Source: Cyclobacteriaceae bacterium (GTDB lineage Bacteria > Bacteroidota > Bacteroidia > Cytophagales > Cyclobacteriaceae). From it: DNA of 64,000 nucleotides. The notes below the pieces were generated by a model. That model searched no databases, was not told the origin of the DNA, and saw nothing but the letters and a program-made list of their open reading frames with translations. Every line of letters begins with the position of its first letter. Position 1 is the first letter of the stretch. Shown here one piece after another: positions 53,675-61,290 of the stretch. Both the position numbers and the translations under genes were made by a program. Location: assembly GCA_028285445.1 (NCBI GenBank), contig JANQPQ010000044.1, positions 62,001 to 126,000 of the forward strand, written 5' to 3'.

Positions 53675-54343
53675 CTATTCTTCTGGCTGGGCAGGTTCGT
53701 CAGCCTTGGGATCTTTATCATTGCCCTGCTCGCTATCTGGGGTTGAGGCCTCCGCAGCCTCATCCTTTATCACCTGCTCATCCACGGGCTGGTTTTCGCC
53801 GATAGTGTTTTCTTCAATGGCAAAATCTTTGGGTACGGGAAGTTCCTCGAGGCTATTAATTCCGAAGTAATCCATAAAACTCTCAGAAGTACCATATATC
53901 AATGGCTTTCCGACACCATCTGACTTCCCTTGAATTTCCACCAGGCCCTTATCCAGGAGCTTTTGGACTGAATAGTCGCAATTGACGCCTCGAATTTGCT
54001 CCACTTCCGATTTAGTAAGCGGTTGCTTGTAGGCGATAATTGCCAGTGTCTCCAATGCGGAAGTAGACAATCTTCTTTTAGACTGCTGCTTTAGCATAAT
54101 GCCGATACTGGCCTGGTAGGCGGGTTTGGTCATAAACTGATAGCCGCCCCCTAAGTGATAGACTTGAAAGGAGTACTTGTCGTCTTTGTATTTTTTCTTG
54201 AGATCTTCGATGGCCTTCTTGAGGTCTTTGTCTGGAACGTCGGCCTCAAACATCTCAACCAAGCAGTTTTTTATTTCCTTCAGTTTGATAGGGCTGGAGG
54301 CACAGAAAATCAGAGCCTCAACATGATTTTGAAGGAAGTCCAA
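53675..54343 (-). CDS. scpB: Segregation and condensation protein B
   Basis: Winged-helix partner of ScpA in the SMC condensin. It has 222 aa. Family motifs are VEALIFCASSPI near the start and the helix-turn-helix LETLAIIAYKQPLTKSEVEQIRG and VGKPLIYGTSESFMDYFG. The last 50 residues are an acidic, Pro/Glu-rich tail. Gene order DksA-like, scpB, rluB, racemase on the minus strand. Confidence 0.95.
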   Translation of the reverse strand: MDFLQNHVEALIFCASSPIKLKEIKNCLVEMFEADVPDKDLKKAIEDLKKKYKDDKYSFQVYHLGGGYQFMTKPAYQASIGIMLKQQSKRRLSTSALETLAIIAYKQPLTKSEVEQIRGVNCDYSVQKLLDKGLVEIQGKSDGVGKPLIYGTSESFMDYFGINSLEELPVPKDFAIEENTIGENQPVDEQVIKDEAAEASTPDSEQGNDKDPKADEPAQPEE

Positions 54344-54736
54344 TTACTTATCGCGATTGAGTTTAGCTTCGATAGACTGCATGGTGTGTGGCACCGCCCT
54401 TAGTCTGGCCTTGCTAATAAGTTTGCCTGTGTCTTTGCAAATGCCATAAGTACCATTCTTAATTCTGATCAGGGCGTTTTCAAGGTTTACGATGAACTTC
54501 TGCTGACGGGCAGCAAGTTGGCTCAAGCTCTCCTTTTCCAGAGTATCAGCCCCATCTTCCAAAACTTTCAGGGTTCCGGCAGTATTATCTGTTCCGCTAT
54601 CATTGCTTCTTTTCAGCGTCTGTTTAAGCGTATTCAGCTCGGTCCTAGCCTTCTCCAATTTCGTGTTGATCAGGGTTTCAAACTCTTTCAGCTCCTTTGC
54701 TGTATAGCGCGTTTTTGGTCCTTTTTTCTTACCCAT
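54344..54736 (-). CDS. DksA/TraR-family protein with reduced zinc site
   Basis: 130 aa from the ATG at 54736 (an upstream start would add 9 residues). An N-terminal coiled coil (about 12-70, ELKEFETLINTKLEKA) is followed by the DksA-type hairpin GTYGICKDTGKLISKARLRAVPHT, split here. Only the first of the four zinc cysteines remains (CKDT); the others are replaced, so zinc binding is unlikely. DksA-like proteins tune RNA polymerase secondary-channel access with ppGpp. The stop meets the scpB start. Confidence 0.85.
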   Translation of the reverse strand: MGKKKGPKTRYTAKELKEFETLINTKLEKARTELNTLKQTLKRSNDSGTDNTAGTLKVLEDGADTLEKESLSQLAARQQKFIVNLENALIRIKNGTYGICKDTGKLISKARLRAVPHTMQSIEAKLNRDK

Positions 54737-54930
54737 GCCGGTAGTTTTTGGAATGTGGGGCAAAAATAGTCTAATCGGCTTAAAAGAAAAAAATAATTCT
54801 AAACAGGAGAAATTACACTAAAACCGCTCCAAACGGCTTCTTTTTGGCTTTTTACAACATTTCCAACCTTTTTTTGGACTCTGGGGTCAATTAGTTATAG
54901 TGGGTAAATTAATACTTAGAAAACAGGGAA

Positions 54931-55365
54931 TTGAAGAAGATTATAAAAGCATTCAGTTGTATTCTCATAGTAGTTTCCATCGCTTGCTCAGATGTTGATC
55001 CGGGGGCAGGCGAACCACTGAACATCGTTGGCACCTGGGAACTAAAAGAAGGAATTGATGGCTGGACTGGCAGGGTAACACCAGCCACGGAGTTTCCATT
55101 TATGGAGTTCTATACCTTCAACACCAATGGCACCTTTGCTAAATATCGAGATGATGGGAGCAGAGCGGAAGGTGTGTACGAGGTGGCTAGTGATGGAGAC
55201 ATGGAATTCTTCAACCTAACTTTTATCTCAGGAGATATTACCCTTGCACAAAGCTGTTCTCAGGGGGAAACTTTGCGTTGGGAAGATGATAATTTAAGAG
55301 GAGGATCCAACCCTTGCGATGGTCCTGACTTTGTTTATAGCAAGGTGTTCAACATTCTGGAGTGA
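54931..55365 (+). CDS. Lipocalin-like lipoprotein
   Basis: 144 aa from a TTG start at 54931, supported by a good lipoprotein signal: MKKIIKAFSCILIVVSIAC with the Cys at 19. The mature part is beta-rich with the lipocalin-like LNIVGTWELKEG motif and a Cys pair near the C terminus (SCSQGE, NPCDG). Probably anchors to the membrane and binds a small lipophilic ligand, though that is not shown. Converges on the anti-sigma-like gene. Confidence 0.75.
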   Translation: MKKIIKAFSCILIVVSIACSDVDPGAGEPLNIVGTWELKEGIDGWTGRVTPATEFPFMEFYTFNTNGTFAKYRDDGSRAEGVYEVASDGDMEFFNLTFISGDITLAQSCSQGETLRWEDDNLRGGSNPCDGPDFVYSKVFNILE

Positions 55366-55369
55366 GTAA

Positions 55370-55768
55370 TTACTTCTGCTTAGTCGTTTTAAAAACAAAA
55401 GCAGTGAAAAGGCCACGAATTACAACCACGTAGGCTGCCAGCCCAACCACGATTAACTGCAAGGTTCTAATTGGAGAGAACACCATTATTTTCTCTAACA
55501 ATCCGCCAGCCATTTCTACAATTCCAGAGAAAGCCCCATTGTTCCAAAGTAAAACTAACACTGTACATACTGCCCCATAAAATACAATACCAATCATATA
55601 GAAGACCCAAACTCCGGAGCTTCCGAACCTGCTTTTATGACGGGCATGAAGCAAGGCAGCTTGCACCATTACATTTTGCTTAAAATTTGCCGACGGTTGG
55701 GTCTCCACATCATCAGCAGCCATTACATTGCTGATTAGTTGATCTAGTTGTTTCTCCGAATCACTCAT
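55370..55768 (-). CDS. Two-span membrane protein, putative anti-sigma partner
   Basis: 132 aa. A soluble N-terminal part (about 1-45, DQLISNVMAADD) precedes two hydrophobic spans (about 53-73 and 103-123). No zinc-binding anti-sigma motif is present. Its start overlaps the sigma factor's stop by 4 bases (ATGA), the arrangement of sigma/anti-sigma pairs, so an inhibitory role is inferred from position only. Confidence 0.65.
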   Translation of the reverse strand: MSDSEKQLDQLISNVMAADDVETQPSANFKQNVMVQAALLHARHKSRFGSSGVWVFYMIGIVFYGAVCTVLVLLWNNGAFSGIVEMAGGLLEKIMVFSPIRTLQLIVVGLAAYVVVIRGLFTAFVFKTTKQK

Positions 55769-56346
55769 AGTATATCCCTCATTTCTTTCTTTAGCAGGCC
55801 ACTTAGAATCCCGTGAAGCTTCTTTCTGGTTCTTAACAATTTCACTCTTACATTTCCATGTGACAGTCCAACAATCTCAGCTATCTCGTCCATTCCCTTT
55901 TCTTTACTATAGTAAAGGTTTATCATGGTTGCTTCTTCAGCAGACAGCTTCTCAAGGGCCAACGCCAGGTACCTCCTTTGGTCTTCTCTAACCAGCTCTG
56001 TAAAGGCCCGGTTAGTTTCTCCCAGATCATACTCACTGTGCTCTGTTTCCAACACGGTTGTGGGCAGTTGTTTTTTTCGCAAATGCGACAAGGCCGTATT
56101 GTAAACTATGCGATAGAGCCAGGTTGAAAACGCTGATTCCCTCTTAAAATTCTTTAAAGAACGATATGCCTTCAGGAACGCGTCCTGGGCAACTTCCTCA
56201 GCATCCTCCTGGTTCTTAACTATTCGCAAGGCCAGGGAGAACGCCCCCTGCTTATGATCTTCTACCAAATAGGAAAATGACGCCAAGTCCCCATCGATGA
56301 CCTTTTTTATATGAAGGAGCTCTTCGTCACGATCCATATTATTCAT
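55765..56346 (-). CDS. ECF-type RNA polymerase sigma factor
   Basis: 193 aa with an alternative start at 56337 (MDRDEELL). Region 2 (about 20-85) has DAEEVAQDAFLKAYRSL and SAFSTWLYRIVYNTALSHLR; region 4 (about 130-180) has LSAEEATMINLYYSKEKGMDEIAEI and the helix-turn-helix GLSHGNVRVKLLRTRKKL. It is followed by a membrane partner overlapping 4 bases. A TGTAAC-N18-GTCTAA element lies at its start and a matching one lies before the divergent DUF2752 gene, suggesting this factor reads its own promoter. Confidence 0.93.
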   Translation of the reverse strand: MNNMDRDEELLHIKKVIDGDLASFSYLVEDHKQGAFSLALRIVKNQEDAEEVAQDAFLKAYRSLKNFKRESAFSTWLYRIVYNTALSHLRKKQLPTTVLETEHSEYDLGETNRAFTELVREDQRRYLALALEKLSAEEATMINLYYSKEKGMDEIAEIVGLSHGNVRVKLLRTRKKLHGILSGLLKKEMRDIL

Positions 56347-56376
56347 TTAGACAACAGCTAATGTTTGGCTGTTACA
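56347..56376 (-). promoter_or_regulatory. Candidate ECF promoter of the sigma gene
   Basis: On the minus strand: TGTAAC (56376-56371), 18 bases, GTCTAA (56352-56347). The element ends directly at the first ATG (56346), so if real the transcript starts near the ATG at 56337 with almost no leader; this is a weakness of the model. It pairs with the matching plus-strand element at 56446. Confidence 0.45.
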
Positions 56377-56445
56377 AAATACTTGCTTGTTAATATAACC
56401 GGATACTTGCATATTCGGCTTTTTAATTTAAACAATTCCTGAGTT

Positions 56446-56475
56446 TGTAACAGCAGGCTAACAACCGGAGTCAAA
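56446..56475 (+). promoter_or_regulatory. Candidate ECF promoter of the DUF2752 gene
   Basis: TGTAAC (56446-56451), 18 bases, GTCAAA (56470-56475), about 26 bases before the ATG at 56502. It matches the -35 TGTAAC and GTC-type -10 seen for the divergent sigma gene, with the same spacing and the same flanking AGC. The 11-base TTTGTAACAGC occurs in inverted orientation at 56368-56378. Confidence 0.5.
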
Positions 56476-56501
56476 ATGTTTGAGTGGTATCAAAGTCTAC
56501 A

Positions 56502-56813
56502 ATGAGAAAGAACTCAACAACGAAAAAAATACTGAACTTGAATAAGGAGGTTTTCATCTGGATTGCAGCCTTAGTGCTTTTGGCAGTGATGGATCCTACG
56601 GCACAACATATGAGTTTGTGTCCACTCAAAAACGTTGGGCTTGAGTTTTGCCCAGGCTGTGGTCTTGGTCATTCCATCTCCTTCCTGTTTCGTGGTGAGT
56701 TTCTTCACTCCTTCCAGGCGCATCCACTTGGTGGCTTTGCTGTATTGGTACTGAGCTACCGCATCATTCAGTTAACTCAACTTTCAATTAGAGACTATTC
56801 CAAAAACAGATAA
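56502..56813 (+). CDS. DUF2752 membrane protein
   Basis: 103 aa from the ATG at 56502 (a GTG at 56484 is less likely). Two hydrophobic spans flank the family motif CPLKNVGLEFCPGCGLGHSI with conserved Cys, Pro, Gly, followed by LFRGEFLHSFQAHPLG. Function unknown; the family is often beside TM2 proteins, as here (2-base gap). Confidence 0.88.
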   Translation: MRKNSTTKKILNLNKEVFIWIAALVLLAVMDPTAQHMSLCPLKNVGLEFCPGCGLGHSISFLFRGEFLHSFQAHPLGGFAVLVLSYRIIQLTQLSIRDYSKNR

Positions 56814-56815
56814 TA

Positions 56816-57178
56816 ATGAATCGAATACTTAAGTTATTACCGGAATTACAAGGCCATGAAATGGCCACGGTGCAGGCGGCAATTCAAGATCTTACAGATG
56901 AGGAGGCCGAGGCTTTTGCCCAGATTTATAGAGCAAGACGAAAAGACGAGCAGACAATCTTAATACTATGCTTGTTGGGCTTGTTTGTAATACCTGGGAT
57001 CCAGCGTTTCTTCGTAGATCAAATCGGCATGGGTATTCTTTACCTTTTTACTGTGGGATTGTGTATTATCGGCTCAATAGTTGATTTAGTCAATTATCGA
57101 AAACTGGCGGAAGAATACAATATCAAGATCATGAGAGAGGTGATACCTCTAGTAAAGAATGGTCAGCAATCTGCTTAA
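56816..57178 (+). CDS. TM2-domain membrane protein
   Basis: 120 aa. A helical N-terminal part (to about 45) precedes a TM2 domain with two spans: ILILCLLGLFVIPGIQRFF and GMGILYLFTVGLCIIGSIVD, including the conserved Gly-Asp region. TM2 proteins are small membrane proteins of unsettled role. Co-transcribed with the DUF2752 gene; the ECF promoter upstream would govern both. The stop overlaps the convergent S9 peptidase stop by 4 bases. Confidence 0.85.
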   Translation: MNRILKLLPELQGHEMATVQAAIQDLTDEEAEAFAQIYRARRKDEQTILILCLLGLFVIPGIQRFFVDQIGMGILYLFTVGLCIIGSIVDLVNYRKLAEEYNIKIMREVIPLVKNGQQSA

Positions 57179-58245
57179 AATCTGTAAGCAGCTTTGCGCA
57201 AGGCCTTTACGGTGTTCATGGGTTTTGGCGGGTTTAAGTGGCCCGCCAGAAATTTGTAAATCTTCAACCTGATTTCCTGAGCTTTCTTTGAGTCTATTCT
57301 ATCAAATGAATGGCCACCCGGAATATCCTGATAGATTTCGTACTCAAATTTCTTACCCTCCGCTTTCAGCGATTTAATCAAATGCTCCACCTCCAGTACG
57401 TTTACATCAGCATCGTTGGTGTTGGTATGGATTAACAAGGGGGTCTGCAGTTTGTGTGCCTGCCAGGCCGGAGATCTTTTCTTGTATTCCTCAACATCCT
57501 GGTAAGCCGATTTTCCAATATGATAATCCACCGAATACAACTCGCGGTAGCGTTGTGTTTTATATCCCATGCGGGCAATAAGATCGCTTACAGGCACCCC
57601 GGCGTAGGCTACTTTGTAGCTTTCAGGGTGCTCAAAAACATTGTGTAGCGAAATTAATCCACCATGACTCCAGCCAAGAATACCAACCCTGCTGTCATCA
57701 ACAATATCGTAGTTCTCCACCATATAGTTTCTTGATGCATAAACATCCTCTATTTCCAATCCCCCATAATCAATTGACTCATAAAAACCTTTGCCATACC
57801 CTGTGCTACCACGGTACTCAGCAGCTACCACAATATACTGTTGCGCCATCAACTCTCTAATAATGTGGGTATAGTAGGTGTTAAAGTTGCTGTGAACTCC
57901 GCCGTGTGGAAGTACCAACAGCGGATACTTCTTGGTGGCGTCAACATCTTTTGGTATGAAGATGTAGGATTGAAAACGAAAAGGATTGCCATAGCCCTGC
58001 CTGGTCTTATTCTTTTCAACCCGATCGGCCTTGGGAGGGCCGGTAAGATAAACTTTATCTATAAAGGCTACGTCGCCAACCTTATCATACCACAGTACAT
58101 CATCAAGGTTCTTCTGTAAGCGATTGAAACTATGACGAAGGTCTGTGATCTGCTCCCGCAGCTTGTCAATCTCCGTATTTTCGTCTTGTTGCGCATAGCA
58201 AAATGCCAGGGAAAACATCGTAAGAAAGGTGGTGAAGGTTCTCAT
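57175..58245 (-). CDS. Exported prolyl-oligopeptidase-family (S9) hydrolase
   Basis: 356 aa with a signal peptide (about 1-18, AFCYA). After a helical N-terminal stretch the S9 catalytic domain shows LVLPHGGVHSNF, GWSHGGLISL with Ser193, an Asp near 279-281 (NTNDADVN) and His313 (GGHSF). It probably cuts or deacylates peptides in the periplasm; it lacks the N-terminal beta-propeller of full prolyl oligopeptidases, so an acylaminoacyl or dipeptidyl peptidase-like enzyme or an esterase is possible. Confidence 0.88.
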   Translation of the reverse strand: MRTFTTFLTMFSLAFCYAQQDENTEIDKLREQITDLRHSFNRLQKNLDDVLWYDKVGDVAFIDKVYLTGPPKADRVEKNKTRQGYGNPFRFQSYIFIPKDVDATKKYPLLVLPHGGVHSNFNTYYTHIIRELMAQQYIVVAAEYRGSTGYGKGFYESIDYGGLEIEDVYASRNYMVENYDIVDDSRVGILGWSHGGLISLHNVFEHPESYKVAYAGVPVSDLIARMGYKTQRYRELYSVDYHIGKSAYQDVEEYKKRSPAWQAHKLQTPLLIHTNTNDADVNVLEVEHLIKSLKAEGKKFEYEIYQDIPGGHSFDRIDSKKAQEIRLKIYKFLAGHLNPPKPMNTVKALRKAAYRF

Positions 58246-58299
58246 TTATATAGGGTTTAGACGTGGGGCCTATAAATATAAAAAAAGAACCGCTTAGGA

Positions 58300-58509
58300 C
58301 TAAGAGTCGGGCTCGTAATCCAGAATATCTGCCGGCTTGCAATCTAGTGCCTCACAAATGGCCTCCAGGGTTGAAAACCGTACGGCTTTGGCCTTACCTT
58401 GTTTGAGAATTGAAAGGTTGGCCATGGTAATACCCACCTTCTGCGAAAGCTCCGTAAGGCTCATCTTGCGTTTGGCAAGCATAACATCAAGGTTTACAAT
58501 AATAGGCAT
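58300..58509 (-). CDS. Xre-family small transcriptional regulator (YozG-like)
   Basis: 69 aa helix-turn-helix protein: MSLTELSQKVGITMANLSILKQGKA then RFSTLEAICEALDCKPADIL (split here). It abuts the DUF2975 gene (stop-to-start 0 gap), the usual regulator-membrane protein pair of this family. The AT-rich palindromes at 59162-59210 are probably its operators. Confidence 0.92.
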   Translation of the reverse strand: MPIIVNLDVMLAKRKMSLTELSQKVGITMANLSILKQGKAKAVRFSTLEAICEALDCKPADILDYEPDS

Positions 58510-59136
58510 CTAAATAGTATACTCCTGCTCTTCTCGCATGGTGGCTCCAGCAGAGAAAATGTGTGACAGAACCCAGATAAACAGGGCAAATATAGGCAAG
58601 CCAATGCCTATATCGTACGACTGTGTAAAGCTTACGGTTTCGAATATTAGCGCCTGATGAATTAACGAATTAAGCCAGATACTCATTACCGCGCCGTAAA
58701 TCCAAAGTGCTACCAGCAGATAGGCAAATCGCTTTAGAAAAACTACGTTGGCTGAGGAGAAAAAGTCACCTCTATGTATAGCCTTGATAAACTTTCTCAA
58801 GTACCACAACCCGCCAAAGACAATTACCAACATTCCCGCCATCAGGATACTGAAGTAAACCCGAATAGATCCAGGGGTGTTCTGGAATTGTAGCTTTCCA
58901 TTGGCCTGTTGAATGCTAACGGATCCTTCGGTATTTGCCAGGTTCAGTATTCCTAACTCTTCCACATTAAACTGCATCGGCAGGGAAACGCGAACAACGA
59001 AGGGCGGTTCAAACCCAAATACCATGGCAATGAGCAAGACTAATGCGATGGCAGCGGCTACTGTATACATCCAAAAGAAGCCTTCTACCATAGTGTGAAC
59101 GACCTTAATGCTATTGGGCCTTGGAGCTGATTTCAT
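58510..59136 (-). CDS. DUF2975 membrane protein
   Basis: 208 aa, four hydrophobic spans (about 15-40, 90-110, 135-155, 175-198), the family layout. A hydrophilic loop between the first two (about 45-85) has a VSLPMQFNVEELGI segment. Function unknown; these proteins are regularly paired with a YozG-type regulator, as here. It is first in a two-gene minus-strand unit divergent from a CPBP protease gene. Confidence 0.9.
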   Translation of the reverse strand: MKSAPRPNSIKVVHTMVEGFFWMYTVAAAIALVLLIAMVFGFEPPFVVRVSLPMQFNVEELGILNLANTEGSVSIQQANGKLQFQNTPGSIRVYFSILMAGMLVIVFGGLWYLRKFIKAIHRGDFFSSANVVFLKRFAYLLVALWIYGAVMSIWLNSLIHQALIFETVSFTQSYDIGIGLPIFALFIWVLSHIFSAGATMREEQEYTI

Positions 59137-59161
59137 GCTAATTATTGTTTATTGATTTATA

Positions 59162-59210
59162 TTTATTGTTTATCAATAAATAAATATTATATTTCAATAA
59201 TATTGAAATA
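59162..59210. promoter_or_regulatory. AT-rich palindromes upstream of the DUF2975-Xre unit
   Basis: Two inverted repeats: TTTATTG-N5-CAATAAA (59162-59180) and TATTTCAAT-N3-ATTGAAATA (59190-59210, 9-base arms). They lie between the divergent DUF2975 and CPBP genes and share the ATTG/CAAT core, suggesting binding of one regulator, probably the Xre protein. Confidence 0.55.
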
Positions 59211-59248
59211 GAAAATGTCAAATCCAAATCTTATCACTGGAAATACTT

Positions 59249-59872
59249 ATGCTACTTACTGAGATCACCAACGCACTATTACAACTAGCCGTATTTAGCC
59301 TAATCCCTTTTGTGGCCTACCTAATTACAAAAAAGAAGATTAAAGGTTTTTTAGGCTACATTGGATTGTTTAGTGCACCGAAAAAGGCCGTATTGCTAGC
59401 CATGGCCGTCTCCACACTTCTACTTGTCACTGGAGTTGGTTTCACCGCTATTAGTCCCGAAATCAGACAGCATATGTTCGATCCACAAAGCCTCACTGGT
59501 AAGTTTCGTGCGCTTGGGGCAACACCGGTCTCACTATTCGTTTTACTGCTAATTGCGTGGGTCAAGACTGCTTTTGCTGAAGAGATCCTATTTCGAGGAT
59601 TTGTAGCCAAGCGCCTGATGGCAAGCCTGGGCTACCAGTGGGGTAACATCATACAAGCCATAATCTTTGGATTGTTACATTCGGTGCTCTTTTACTTCGC
59701 AATGAACGCTGGCTGGTTTTTCATGGTCTTCATCTTCATCCTTAGCGGAATAGCCGCCTATATCATGGCATACATCAATGAGAAAGTTGCCAATGGCAGT
59801 ATTCTCCCCGGCTGGATTGCCCATGGACTGGGCAACATGCTTTCTTATTCTTTTACTGCCTTTGTGTTGTAA
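59249..59872 (+). CDS. CPBP-family intramembrane metalloprotease
   Basis: 207 aa, about six hydrophobic spans. The family motifs are present: AEEILFRG (Glu111, Glu112, Arg116), GLLHSVLFY (His144) and WIAHGLGN near the C terminus, the set of glutamate and histidine residues that bind the metal. CPBP proteases process membrane-bound peptides such as bacteriocin leaders or prenylated proteins. Divergent from the DUF2975-Xre unit across a palindromic region. Confidence 0.92.
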   Translation: MLLTEITNALLQLAVFSLIPFVAYLITKKKIKGFLGYIGLFSAPKKAVLLAMAVSTLLLVTGVGFTAISPEIRQHMFDPQSLTGKFRALGATPVSLFVLLLIAWVKTAFAEEILFRGFVAKRLMASLGYQWGNIIQAIIFGLLHSVLFYFAMNAGWFFMVFIFILSGIAAYIMAYINEKVANGSILPGWIAHGLGNMLSYSFTAFVL

Positions 59873-59980
59873 AACCCGTTTCTACTGGCAATTGATGGGC
59901 ATCCCCCAAAATGGACTATAGAATAGGCGTTTGAAATATGATATATTGGCTAGCACTATCCGATAAGGGATATAATATAT

Positions 59981-61195
59981 ATGGACCGGACCCGATTCAT
60001 TTGCCTGACTCTAATTCTTTCATGCGTCTCCCTGTCGTTATTTGGACAGGTTGAAGTAAAAATCTTTTACAACCAAAGCTGGGAAATAGTTGAAGAAGAG
60101 AATCGGTTCTACTACCGAATAGCCACAGTCGAAGATCCAACTTCGTTAGTATTTGATGGGAAGGTTTCCGATTACTTCAAGAATGGGAAGTTGGAGATGG
60201 AAGGGAATTATTCTGAAGGTAGACCGCACGGGCAGTTTAGCTTTTATTCCAAAGATGAAGTGCTACGAATGCAGGGGACCTATAATGATGGGATTAGAAC
60301 TGGCAGGTGGGATGTCTATTATGCCAATGGCCTTCCCAAGATTAGTGTGGACTTTCAGGTGAGCACTACCAGAATTATCGCACTTTACACTTCTGATGGA
60401 GATACCATAGATCTAAGTGGAAGCAAGCAAATTCAGTTTGATGTCACAACCCCGGAGTTTATGTTGGGTAGAAACAACGCGCAACTGTCTGGCACTTTAA
60501 AGTCGGGTTACCCGGAAGGCAATTGGATTTATACCGGGAAAAGAGAGATTAAGATTTTCTCGGAAAAGTATAAAAAGGGAGCCTTCATTTCAGGTAAGGT
60601 GCATCTTGGAGCCAATTCCGGCAGAACTCATATCCCTCGACTAGACAAATTCTCTGCGGATGGGCGTGTACCAGAAATTAAGTTTGATATTACTGAAAAC
60701 TTCACGTCGGCAGTCCTCTTTCATGTTCCCGGCCATCCTAACATCTACTTTGCGGACCCAACTATTGCTGATGCCTGGAAGAAAAAACGGAGTTATGAGA
60801 TTGCCAGGATTTACGGCAATACTGAAAGCAGTTCTACAACCAGCTCTACTAGTTCGACAGATCTACCCTGTAACCCTCCGGGAGTTTTTACCATTGTGGA
60901 GGACCAACCATCCTTCAATGGCGGAACGGCAAGGTTTTATCAATACATTGCCCAAAATATAAAATACCCAAGTCAGGCGCGTAGAATGGGAATCCAAGGC
61001 AAGGTCTTCGTTCAATTTGTAATATTGGCTAACGGTAGTGTTGCAAGCGCCCAGGTAGTAAAAGGAATTGGTGCCGGTTGTGACGAAGAAGCTGCCAGGT
61101 TGATAAAGAATAGCCCCAAGTGGAATCCTGGAAAACAAAAAGGTGAGCCTATCTGTGTTCGCATGATTTTACCAATCACTTTCAAGTTGAGTTAA
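59981..61195 (+). CDS. Exported protein with MORN-like repeats and TonB C-terminal domain
   Basis: 404 aa with a signal peptide (about 1-22). MORN-like repeats are seen in the first third (YFKNGKLEMEGNYSEGRPHGQF; GTYNDGIRTGRW, split here) and again near 160-190. The C-terminal 90 residues are a TonB_C domain (KYPSQARRMGIQGKVFVQF, split here; KWNPGKQKGEPI). Unlike inner-membrane TonB it has no N-terminal membrane anchor, only a cleavable signal, so its role in energy transfer is unclear; it may help bind outer-membrane receptors. Confidence 0.85.
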   Translation: MDRTRFICLTLILSCVSLSLFGQVEVKIFYNQSWEIVEEENRFYYRIATVEDPTSLVFDGKVSDYFKNGKLEMEGNYSEGRPHGQFSFYSKDEVLRMQGTYNDGIRTGRWDVYYANGLPKISVDFQVSTTRIIALYTSDGDTIDLSGSKQIQFDVTTPEFMLGRNNAQLSGTLKSGYPEGNWIYTGKREIKIFSEKYKKGAFISGKVHLGANSGRTHIPRLDKFSADGRVPEIKFDITENFTSAVLFHVPGHPNIYFADPTIADAWKKKRSYEIARIYGNTESSSTTSSTSSTDLPCNPPGVFTIVEDQPSFNGGTARFYQYIAQNIKYPSQARRMGIQGKVFVQFVILANGSVASAQVVKGIGAGCDEEAARLIKNSPKWNPGKQKGEPICVRMILPITFKLS

Positions 61196-61290
61196 AAGCC
61201 CATTCCACCAATCTGGTATTCCGGGACACCCCAGGGTATTAGCATTGCGGACCATCTGTTGGCTAGCAAAATGTAATATCTTCGCCGGTA

